Shown here one piece after another: positions 50,575-61,800 of a DNA stretch of 64,000 bases. Every line of letters starts with the position of its first letter. Position 1 is the first letter of the stretch. A model generated the notes under the pieces. The model was given only the letters and a program-made list of their open reading frames with translations, made no database searches and had not been told where the DNA came from. Source of the DNA: Gavia stellata (taxonomy: Eukaryota > Chordata > Aves > Gaviiformes > Gaviidae); assembly GCF_030936135.1 (NCBI RefSeq), contig NC_082618.1:5553034-5617033 (forward strand). The letters are read 5' to 3'. Position numbers and translations under genes: made by a program.

Positions 50575-50945
50575 CCGTTCCCATCCTCCATACCCATCTT
50601 CATTCTCATCCCCATTCTCTATATCCATCCTTCATACATATCCCCATCCTCCATCCCCCATCCTCATCCTCCATCTCCATCCCCATCCTCCTCCTCATTC
50701 CCATCCTCATCCCAATCCTCCATCTCCATGCTCCATCATCAGCCCCATTCTCCATCCTCCATCTCCATCCCCATCTTCCACCTCCATCCCCATCCTCCTC
50801 CTCATTCCCATCCTCATCCCAAACCTCCATCTCCATGCTCCATCATCAGCCCCATTCTCCATCCTCCATGCTCATCCTCCACCCCCATCCTCCTCCTCAT
50901 CCCTGTCTTCCATCCCCATCCCCATCCCGCGCCTTACCCCAAGCA
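50575..50945. repeat. Minisatellite of CATCC/CCATCTC units
   Basis: About 370 bp of pyrimidine-biased units (catcctccatctccatcccc), with a longer repeated block: the segment at about 50685-50755 recurs at about 50785-50855. Confidence 0.9.
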
Positions 50946-52594
50946 CAGGGACCAGCTCGGCACGCCACGTCTCTCCCTCCCTTCCCAGCCGTGCTGAATC
51001 GCACCCAGGGTGCGGAGGACCCGGGCACCAGCATTGCCAGCCCGGTGGAGACCAGGACAGCCAGAAGGACAGACACACCGCGCTGTGCCCCTGACACACA
51101 GCCAGGACAGGCCCCGCCAGCTCGGAGTGTAAGGACCAGCTTCGCCATCCTGCCGGGCTTTAGAGCTGCTGGTTTCCAGCAAAGCTTTGAACCGAGCTCC
51201 CTCCCTGCGGGCTGGGACGCCTGGGTGCCTAGTGGGGTGGCCCTGGGATGCGTCCGTCCTGGTGTCCCAGCCTGGGGCTGTCCAGCCTGGGCCTTGAAGG
51301 GAAACTCAGGGGTTCGGGAGCTCCAGCCCAAAGGGTAAGAAGAAAACAAGGAAAACGAGCAAAAAAAAATGGTTATTTCACCAAACTGCTTTTGCCCTTT
51401 TATTTTCCAGCCCAGAAACAAACCCTTTCCCAGCTGACTCTGCTCAAATCCCCCGTGGGTGCCGCTCGGCTCCCCGGCCGTGTCCGCAGCACCCCGGGCA
51501 CGGGGCTGTGCTGGAGGCAGCTGCCCGTCACTCCTGCCTGCTGCCGCCGCAGGGCCCTGCCGTGCCGTACTGCGGATGAAGCCGCTTTCCCGGTGGGAGC
51601 AGGGATGGCAATGGGGGCTGGCGGTGCTTGGATGCTCTCCCGGCATCTCCCCCTCGGCAGGGAAAGGCGACAGCGGTGCCTGGGCATCCTCCCCCCCGCC
51701 TCAGCGCTAATTAAAGCCGCCTCCGGCCGGTGCTCAATTAATTCTCGCCACATCCAGCTGCACCAGCCAGGGCGATGGCGAGCACCCACGTGCCGGGGAT
51801 GCGGGCACAGGATGCAGGCGGTGAGCCCGCAACGGCAGCTCCCTGGACCACTCATGCACCGAGCGTGCCAGAGCTCAGTCCCAACAAGCAGGGGACGACC
51901 CAGCCGAGGGCAGGGACCCTCCAGCCCCACCGGGGAGGGTGAGAGGGGGTGGCCCTCACGGTTCCCCTGCCCGCTGGGGTCTCATCAGGGCACACCACCA
52001 GCTACCAAAATCATAACCCTGTCCCTGAAACATTTACAGCCCTGTCCCGGGCTGTTCCCTGGCTGTGCTGTGGGGATGGCTGGGAGAGGGGCCTTTTTTC
52101 TGCGACACAAAAAAAGGCCAAAAAATCACGCCAAGGTAGCCGGCCTCCTCTAAACACCTGGCCAGAATTACAAGGAGGAAAAGTCCAGGGTTGCAGCCAT
52201 TAATTGGGCTGACCTTCTCCGGAGCTGCCTTTCTCCAGCCCCCGAGTGCCAAAAACCATGAGTCAGACCTCCGAGAAGGAGAAAAAAAAGGCAAAATTGG
52301 CTTTAAAAGTGTAGCTGGTCTGGGGCTTGTTAGCGCTGCCTCCCAGCCCTGAGCCGGCAGGGATCCTGCCCATGGGAAGGGGCAGCAGGAAGGGGTTGGT
52401 TACACCCATCCCAGCCCTTCCATCCATATTTTCCCTACCCCAAGCCCAGAGCATCCTTTTCTCTAGCTGCCCGACCAAAATTTGACGCCTCACAGACTTT
52501 AAAGCAATTAATAAAGAATATATGGATGCTGGCTGGGGGGGGTCGTGAGCTGGGCGAGGGCTTGCTGCTGCTTGTGCATACCTACGTCTGTGCA

Positions 52595-52620
52595 TATATA
52601 TATACACATATATATTTTAA
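52595..52620. repeat. (AT)n / ATACACAT microsatellite
   Basis: A short tatatatatacacatatatatt run in SRRM3 intron 1. Confidence 0.8.
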
Positions 52621-52652
52621 ATAGATGAGGAGGCTGGTGGAGAAGCTAAACA

Positions 52653-52665
52653 GTTGCTAAGCAAC
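52653..52665. promoter_or_regulatory. Perfect RFX X-box palindrome
   Basis: GTTGCTAAGCAAC is an ideal inverted-repeat X-box of the kind bound by RFX-family transcription factors. It lies inside SRRM3 intron 1, about 2.8 kb downstream of the presumed promoter. Confidence 0.65.
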
Positions 52666-55429
52666 CGGGCTCCTTCCCGGCTTGGGGATGTAGGGATGGG
52701 GGAGCCAGGGGTGGGGACCAGTCCCCCCCCCCGCACCGGACGGGCACCGCACAGGGGTGCGGGCAGTGGAGATCCATCAGCTCCCCTGGGAGATGCTCTG
52801 GAGAAAAGGGTCTGACGGAAGGTGAGGAGCCGGGCTTCGCTCCTGTCCCCAATACGTCGCGGCTGGAGCCCCCCCAGCCTGAACCCCTTGGGCTGCCAGA
52901 GGAGGCTGAGCGAGCGCCGTTCCCAGCTCCAGCTGGAGGAGAGCTGATGGGAAGGGGGTCACACCATGATGGGCACTATCCCCAGGGGACCCCGGGACCC
53001 CTGCAGTGATCCCATTCCTGAGCCAGGGATGAGGGAAAGGAGACACATGTCCAAGCGATGGCAGCAAATCCCCCGTGCTGAGCAGAGAGGCAGCAGGTCC
53101 AGGTGATGGGTACCCCTACGGGACTCCCCAGCCCCGTACCCCCCAACCGTCCTCTCCCCAACCCCTTGGGGCCATCGTGGCCACCAGCAGCTTCTCGCTG
53201 GCAGCCAAGGGACCTGCAGGCAGCCCCAGCAGGCAGGGATCGGGCGTTCACTGCCCTGCCAGACCTTCGCCGTCCCGGGGGGTGCTTAAATAACGGCGTT
53301 TCTGGGAGAGGAGGGAGGGAAGCAACAGCCAGCCCCCCAGGTTTTGCATCCTCGGGGCCATTTGCTTTGCTGGGCAAGAAGTCAGAGGAGGGGGCACAGG
53401 CAGCCCCGTGGCCCAGCACCACTTCTCGGGGTGGGGAATAATAATAAAAGCAATTTTTGAGCCGTGGAGGAGCAGGGGGGGGGATGACTGTCAGGACGGG
53501 GTCACCTTCCCCGACGGGGACACAATCCCGGCGAATGACCCCTGGGGCCAAGCACTGCAGGTAACAGGGGGTCATGGCTGGCGCAGGGGGAGCATCCAGC
53601 TGGGGATCCCCCCCCCATGGCTGGCTGGGTGGTTGTGTAACGGGAGGAGCTATTCCGGGGTTTGAGCACATTATATAAGCCATGGGCCACCTGGCCGGGG
53701 AAAACGGGAGCTGGGAGACAGGGAGGAGGAGGAAGGGCTTTTGGGATCAGGGACCTCTGCACCCTGCAACCAGCAGACCCCCAGCAGCCAGGACTAAACC
53801 CATGGGGTGGCCTGCACCCACAGGCACCCCCTGCCCAGAGACGTGGGATGGGCACTCTCTGCTCCCCGCTCCAGCAGCCCCCGGGACCTGCTGCCAGGAG
53901 TCCACCCGCAGCCAGATCCAGCCCCCGGGGTAGGAGACCCTTTGCCTGGGGGAAAAGCACCATTTCCTTGGCACCAGAGACAAAACCAACCGAGAGCCCT
54001 GCACTCCTCCACTTGCCTGGCAAAGAACCTGCTCACCATCCTCAGTGGTGACCGAGGACCGAAGGCTTCCCTAAAAGATGCCCAACTTCTGCCTCCGAAA
54101 GCCTCCGCCTCTCCCTGCACGTGTTGCCAGGATGAATCCCTGGGGCAGGGGGAGGCGGTGGGATGCTGGGGGGAGGCCAGCGGGATGCCGCGCTGGTGGA
54201 GGGGGACAGAGCAAGGATGCTGTGTGGCTGGACACAAGCACCACACGCTCCTGTCCCCAAAATCCCCGTGCTCCTGCCAGAGATGAACCCACATGCCAGG
54301 GCAGGGAGAACAGCTGGGACATGAGTGCCTGCACCCCATTAGATAGTCCACGGCATTTGCCATCAACCCGAGACACCCCCAAACTCTGGCAGCTCCCCAT
54401 TAACCCCTCTGCAGCAGCAGGAGCGCAGGCAAGCCAAGAAACATCCACAGTCTTGAAATCTCTGCTCCGGAGAGCATGAAGGAACCCGCATCCTCTGAAA
54501 TCCACCTGCTCCCCCCAGCCGTGGCCCGACCCCTCACCACCAGCCCCCCGTGCGGCACAGCCTGGCCGTCCCTGGGGACAAACCTCCCAAACCTGGGAAG
54601 GAGAAGTACAAAATGCTCCTGAAAGACAAGCCATCGAACCGACGCTCAGGCTCCCCCAGCTGCCAAGCCTTGCCCCTCTCCTTCCCCCTCGCAACACCCG
54701 CAGGGTTTGAAATCTCACTAGCCAAACGGGGAGTCGCAGGGCCCCCCTCCCCGGCACAGCCTGGGGGTTGGCACAGCAGAGAGAGGGGCTTCAGGGCCGT
54801 TATCTCAGCCTCGTCTCCCACCTGCACCCCACAAGGCGCCAGCGTCTGCTGGGGGCTCATTGCCGTCCCATCCTTCCTGGTCCCGCAGTGGGAGCCGAAA
54901 ACCCACTGCTGGGGGGTCACTCGCTGCCCCTGCCCCAGCCTGTCTCCCCGCAGCACCGGTGAGAGGGATGCAGGGAGCCCCCCAGCCAGCCCCCCTGCAC
55001 CGGGGAGTACCCGACACATCCACGTCCCCGGAGTGACCCCCTGCGCCCCAAAAAGCATCTCACCTCCAGGCTCCTCACCCCATCCGCACCCCCAGGAGCA
55101 TCAAACGCCGGGACACCCCTGCCACCCACCTCCCTGGGGGGTCCCCAGCACCCACGACGCACTGCACCCCTTGCTCAGCCCTTCCACCCGCATCCCTTTG
55201 GGGACCCCAATTCCTGCCCCCGGAGGAGCAGCGTAACCCCCCCATCCCCATCCCTGTGGGGTCCTCAGCCCCCCTTTCCCCCAGGGAGCATCTCAGCCCC
55301 CCCCCCCGCCCCTGTCCCCTCTCTCCCTCGGGGCTCTCCACCCCCCTGCACCTCTCAGCCCCCCCACCCCGCCACCCGTGTCCCGTGGGGTCCCACTGCC
55401 CCCCCAGACACCCTCTCCCGCCCCCCGCC

Positions 55430-55830
55430 CCCCCCGCCCGGTGCCGGCCCACCAGCCAGGCCCGGGCCCGGCCGCGCCGCGCCTCACCTCGCCCCGCCGC
55501 CCCGCCGGGCCCGGCCCGGCCCGGAGCCGCCGCCGCCGCCGCCGCCGGCCGCTGCCTGCGCCGCCCCGCTGGGCCCCGCTGGGCCCGGCCCCGCTCGGCC
55601 CCGCTCGGCCCGGCCCGGCCCGGCCCCTCCCGGCGCGGCTCCCGGCGCGGCGAGCGCGGCCCCTCCTGAAGTGCTGGACAGCTCCGCGACACAGAGCCGC
55701 CCGCCGCGCCAGCGCGCCGCCGCCACCGCACAGCGCCGCCTGCCGGAGGGAGGGCGCGCCGGCACTCGCGGAGCCGCCCGCACCCCCCAGAGCGCCCCTT
55801 CCCCAGAGCCCCCCGCATCCCCCCCGGAGC
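55430..55830 (-). promoter_or_regulatory. SRRM3: CpG island, presumed SRRM3 promoter and non-coding first exon
   Basis: About 400 bp of extremely CpG-dense sequence (with GCC triplet and CGGCCC-type repeats) is the only strong CpG island 5' of SRRM3 in the window. On the minus strand it contains a good splice donor GAG|GTGAGG (exon end at 55488), phase-free as expected for a non-coding exon joining the 46988 acceptor. The transcription start is not determined; it is expected between about 55550 and 55800. No TATA box is seen. Confidence 0.65.
55526..55548. repeat. (GCC)7 triplet repeat in presumed SRRM3 5'UTR
   Basis: Seven consecutive GCC units (GGC on the SRRM3 strand) just upstream of the first-exon donor, likely transcribed as 5'UTR. 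Confidence 0.8.
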
Positions 55831-58800
55831 ACCCGCGCCTACACCCCCATCTTACCGTACAGCCCTCCGGCCCCCATCCCACAGCACCTCGTAACTCTCC
55901 CCAGTGCGCCCCCCCCTTCCTCCCCACATCTCACCATCCATCTGCACCCCCAAGCCCCCAGACCCCTCCAACAGCCCACCCCCAGTCCCCAAAGCTTCAC
56001 CCTGGGGAACAGCACCAAACACCAGTCACAGAGCCCCTGCCCCGGCCAAACTGCTCACACCTGGGGGATGCAACTGCCAGAAACCCCCCCTATCCTGTAT
56101 TCCACCCTGTATCCCATCCCATCCCGTATCCCATCCTGTATCCCACCCTGTATCCCATCCCATACCCTACCCTGTATCCCACCCCATCCTGTATCCCACC
56201 CTGTATCCCATCGCATCCCATATCCCATCCCATCCCATATCCCATCCTGTATCCCACCCTGTATCCCATCCCATACCCTACCCTGTGCCCCATCCCATCC
56301 TGTATCCCGGCCCATCCCATCCCATCTCCCACCCTGTAACCCATCCCAACGCACATCCCATCCCATCCCGTATCCCATCCCATCCCGCACCTTACCTCCT
56401 CGCCACGACCCACCACCTCGCCTGGTGCCAGCCCAGCCCTGCCCACCCCTTCCCAGGTCCTGGCGCTGCTGGGGATCACCTGGGGCACCCCCATCCTGGC
56501 AGGTGCGGGGGGATTCGGGCTGATGGGGGGACTACGCGAGGGCTGGGGTGATGCAGGATGTGCCAGGTCCCCACCGGGGATGTTGCCCAGTGCTGCAGCA
56601 CAGGTGATGAATCGGTGTTAATGAGCCCATAATTAATTCTCATCTCCTCCGGTGATGCCGAGCACTTGCCCTCCTTGTGGGCCAGGAGCTTGTGAATCTG
56701 GGGGGAAAGCTCCCAGTAGAACCAGTGCCACCAGCTCTGGTCCCAGTTAGCCTGGTGCTGAGCAGCAGCATGGCAGGATCCGGCCCGAGGAGGAGAGCTC
56801 AACCAGGATGGAGCAGGGATGCCAGGAGGGAGCGGGCTGACTGCAAAAAGAGAAGGTGCATTGAAAATCCCCAAAAGGACCAAAAATAGAGAAAGCCTCT
56901 GCGGCAGCACTGAACTGGCCCTGCGATGCTCAGGGTCACACTTAGCCACCCCAAAACCGCCCTGTACCATGCCATCGTGGTGGCGGACAGGGTACCCAAA
57001 CCTCTCCAGAACAATCCCAAAACCCCACACCGTGCTCATGGCAAGGGATGGGGTACCCGAACCACCCCAAAGCCACCCATCATGGTCATGGAGAGGGTTG
57101 GGCTGCCCAAACCAGCCTGAAGCCACCCCGGCTGCTTTGCCAGGGCCCGGGACACCGTATGCACCTGGCTGGGGACACCTGGTTTCCCCCCGTTGTCCCC
57201 CACCCTGTGCCTCAGTTTCCCCTGCAACGCACAGCCAGCGCGTCTGCTGTGGCTACAGCTCCCTCCTTAATTTGGCTGCTTGTTTCCAAGCAGAGAGGTA
57301 ACAAAGGCACCCGGGTGTCGCTCCACGGTGGGTTTGGCCTCGGAGGGGGGATTTCTGGAGGGAGCTGCAGGGGGACGGGGAGTCAGAGCTGGGGTCTAAT
57401 GGGGGCTTTTGGGGGCAGCCCAGGCTGGAGAGACCTGTCCGGGTGGGGATGTCCCCGCAGCGGGTGGCAGCTGGGCAGTGCTCTGCTCCTCAAGGTGCTC
57501 TGGGGAGGACTGGACTAGGGACCAAACCACTCCCAGCAGCACTTGTTACTGGTGCCAGCCCAAAATCACTCACCATGGCCAGAGCTGCCCACCCCTCACC
57601 TTCCTCCCCATCCCCATGGGACAGGGTGACCCCATGGGTCGAGGTGGCAGCAGGCCATGGGGATGGGTCTAGCGGGGGGGACGGTGCCCAGCTGTGGAAA
57701 GGGTGGAGGAAATGAGCATCCTGTTGCCGGGAGGATCAAACACACGTTTGGGGTTGTTTCCTACCGGCTGCTCTACAAAACCCACATCCCACATTCATTA
57801 TCCATCACCCTCTCCTGTAGTTAAACTGGGCAGAGTGACAAGGCCAGACTAAAACTCCCCATCTGCTGCATGAGGAGGGTCGGGGCCAGACCCCCCCTAA
57901 ACACAGTGGGGGTGGGATTGGGGTACAGCTCACCCCAGATGCCCAGAGCCCCTGCACCTCCCCACCATCACCACCCCTGAACCAAGCAGCCTGCCTGGAG
58001 GGGAGCGAGGGGGAGCGGGCGGATGGAAGCCACGGGTGGATGGAAGCCACGGGTGGGAGCCCAGCCGAGGGTGGGGGGATCTGCAGCCACAGCAGTGTTG
58101 GATGAGCGGGGAAACCCAGCAGCAGCCAGTGTCCTGGGGACATGGTGACTTCCCAGAGGGCTGCTCTGTGCCAGCGCCAGCCACGCACCACCCGCAGCCA
58201 CCCACGGGGCGCGAGATGTCTGTGTCCTCCCGTGGCAGGGCTGCCAAGCGTGCACACCCGCGCAGGCACACGCATGCACATGCTCAAGCAGACACCACTC
58301 ACTGCTCCAGGGCAGCCTGTCCCTGCCTAAAACAGCCACAGGAGCCAGGAGAGGGTCATTTGGGGTGGGAGAGTGCTGGCTGCAGCCTCTCCAGGCTGTT
58401 ATTGTAGGGACTACGTGAACAAGGGGCTTGGCCACGCATTGGACCGGCCCTATTAAATGTTGGCCAAGGAGCAGGGCTGGGTGTGGGAGCTGCGGTAACA
58501 GCCCCCCAAGCACCTCCAGGGCCGCTGTTGCCGCCCCCTGCTCCTGCCTTTGTCCCTGCCACGTCCTCCCAGGGCAAGAGCAGATGCCACCTCCCAGGAG
58601 AAGCCTCCGGCACGGTCGGTGCCTCTCCTGGTTTAATGCTGGAGGGGGAAAACAGCCTGTGACGGGGAAAATCCAGCATCCCCAGGGTGAGCCTGTGCCC
58701 TTTGCACCACCGTTATCTTTCCGACACCCGCAGCGCTGAATAATGCATCAGGCCTTGGGAAACAAAGAGGATGGGGGGATGCAGTCGTGCTCCCCTGCAG

Positions 58801-61800
58801 CAGCAAAAGCAGCATGGGGAGACCCTGGCATGGGGGGCAGAAGCCCCACGGGGCTCCCCAGGCTTGGCTGGGCGCTGCTGGGAGCCAGGGCTGTGCAGCG
58901 GGGCCGTGTGGGGCTTGGGGCAATAGCCTGGGAGAATAGCAGTGGGAGATCTAGTACAGCCCAGCCCAGGGTGCAGGATCCCAGCCAGAGAGCTGGCACC
59001 AGCAGTAAACACAGCCAAAACCATGCCTGGAACAGGATGGAGAAAAGCAACAGCCATCTGGGTGAGAAAAATGGAGAAAAGCAGCAAGAAAAAGCTGCCA
59101 GGCAGGCAGAGAGCTGGGGGGTGCAGCCGGGAGAGCGGCGTGAAGGGATGATCCGGTGGAGAACAAAAGGGAAGAAATGGAAGGACCGGGAGAAGGGACG
59201 GTAATTGGAAGCAAACAGGCAGAGGCAGCCGCAGCTGGGGGGAGAGGAAGAAAATAATCACTTGAAAGAAACGGAGGATTTGGGAAGGAGAAAAAAAAAA
59301 AAAGGCGATAAATAATTAAAGGAGATCAAACGAGGCAGGCAGCAGAACAGGCCTAATTGCAAGGATTCGTACTGAGGTTCGACATCTCCACCAGCCGCCT
59401 CCTGACGCAGAAGAAAGGGCGGCCGGGAACGGCTCTGCCGTGCGGGGAGCGTGCTGTTGGCGCGGCACAGGCAATAGCCCCTGATCAAAGCCCGGCGCTG
59501 ACTTTCTTGATGCTCAGCAACGCGCCTGAGCCGGCAAGGGAGCGGGGAGGAAGGAAATGACAGCAAACGGGGGGAGCAAAGCAAAGGCGTGCAGGGGAAG
59601 GGGCTGGGGCCACCGTTATCCTCCAAGAGCCCGGATGTGATGGGGACCGGGCGTCTGAACAGCCTTGTGTGCACCCGGGGTGACCTTGGGCCATTCGATC
59701 CCGGTGGCTGGAGGCTCCCATCAATTTGGGCTTGACCCCATGGCCATGTGGCCCCACTTGGTGCTGGGGTGGGTTTGCTGGGTCTTCTGCTGCCCCAGGG
59801 CTCCCTAAGCCTCCTAGATCTTAGCAGGGATTTTTCTTCCCTGCGGATTTGTCCGGCCACTCTTTGAAGCCCTGGGAAACATTTTGCACCCGCGCTGTGC
59901 CGCAGTGAGGAGAGCCCCATGTCCTGGCACCCGCCTCCCTCGGCTCATTCGGGAGCTGATGGTTGCTGCTTTCTTTTGGCACCTCCTCACTCAGAAGAGA
60001 AATGAGTACGGGAGGAAAAAGCGAGCCACCGGACCCCTTCCAGCCTGAAAGGACCTCCAAGCAGTCGTTCATGACCGCAGCCAGCCTTTGCTTTTACAAA
60101 CCCAAAGGGCAGCCCTCCCAGAGCATCACCCAGGGCAGGAGAAGCAGAGATCCGCTACTGGCCACGAGTCCCCCACTGCATCTTTCCCCATGACCAGCTC
60201 CCACAACCTCCTCTGTGACACCATCCCATCTGTCCCAGGGTCCCCAAGGAGCCCCACAGGCAGCAGGTGCCAGGGACGGGCAGAGCGGTGGCAGAGCTCA
60301 GCTCAAGTGCACTAACCTCTCCTAACAGGCAATCAAATCCCTGCCCCGGCAGGAGTCCCTGCATATTAATTGCACTGCGTTATCCAGCCATCTGTTCCCG
60401 CAGCCAGGAAAAGAGCAGTCCCTTTGGTCTCCTTTATTAACAGGTTTCCCTGTAAATGCAAACAAACCCTCCCATCTCCACGTCGTGCTCCAGATCTGCT
60501 TTGAGGCACCCGGGAGGGAAGCGAGAGCTCACGGGCATTTTAGTAAATCAAGAGCAGCAAATGCAAAGGTGGTGATTTAACGCTGCCTGTGGCCAGGCAG
60601 GAGAGCCAGGGAAGCTGGAGGGGGGGGGGGAAGAGAAGAGGCCCCTGCAAAGCCAAAACCAGAGATCAGATGGTTTCTGATCCTCCTGCTCACATTAAAG
60701 CCTCCTGCCATCGCCCTGCGAGGGAACGGGGAAGCTGAGCTGGCTGCCGGGGAGATCTGCCTACGTGCCCAGCTATGCCCGACCCACCTCGGGGTCCATT
60801 TCCCCCTCTCCTTTCCCTGTTCACCCCCCATCTCCCTGGGCAGAGGATGCTCTGCGTAAAGCACAGAGGCCAGCCCGGGCTGCTTCACCGCAGGGAGGTT
60901 TTACACCCCTACCAGGGCTGACCCTGCCCGTAAGCAGTGCCTGGTGCACAGGAGGGGCTCTGCATGGCCACAGGCAGCGGGATGCTGGATCCACCCCGGT
61001 GAAGCCGACTAGGAGCTGGCTCTGCCAGCCAGAGAGGAACTCGCCACGCCTGCTGAGCAAAGCATGAAGCCCCTGAAAGCGGATCAGCCACACAAAGCCT
61101 GCTGTGAACCACCAGCCCCAGTAAACCGAGGCTGAGCAGCAGCAATGGGGGGACACCAGCACCATTGCGAGGCCCCTCCAGCCCCTCTGGTTTTGTTCCT
61201 TTCCCGGAGCTGTGAAGCCAGCCAGGTTTGGCACAGCAGAGCCTGCACCCAGCTGTCTTCCTGTTGTTGTTTCCCCTGCTTCTCCTCCTAAATATCACTG
61301 AAATGCCAGCGATTGTCCCCTGGCTTGTCCGCGCCTGCTGCGGGGGTACCAGCCTTACCCAAGGCAAGCTGCTGCTGCCATCTCCCGGCTCCCATGGCCT
61401 GGAGCCCTCCTGGGGTAAGATGGGGCTCAGGGATGGCAGGTCTGTACCCCTGCCCCAAAGCACCAGCCCTTAAACAGAGCCAGGAAGGGAAAACAGTTTT
61501 CCCAGGAATGAGGGACACAGGGCTGCCAGCCTGCACCCTGCTCCTGCGGTCACCCCACCTGAAGCCCCCCTGGGACACCGAGGTCGATCAGGATGAGAGA
61601 CTTGGTCCGTAACGTTTGCCATTTGCTTTTCTCCTTGTTCTATCCTCTCCTGCACTTTATTGTGTTGCCCCAGCAGCACGGAGTGGCAGGTGGGATCAAG
61701 TGACCTGACATCTGGCCATCTGGAGTATCTTTATTTATTACTCTTAATACGTACCTCCTCTGTATCTTGACATCTGGGCTCCAGCATGGAGCTGGGCTGC

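Larger units (their letters stand above)
46989..55487 (-). other. SRRM3: SRRM3 intron 1
   Basis: This intron of about 8.5 kb lies between the presumed CpG-island first exon and exon A. It contains a 21 bp tandem repeat (47587-47670), a CATCC-type minisatellite (50575-50945), homeodomain-like TAATTA clusters (50130-50180, 51705-51750), an AT microsatellite (52590-52620), an RFX X-box (52653-52665) and a TATATAA string (53669-53676). No coding exon is seen. Confidence 0.7.
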
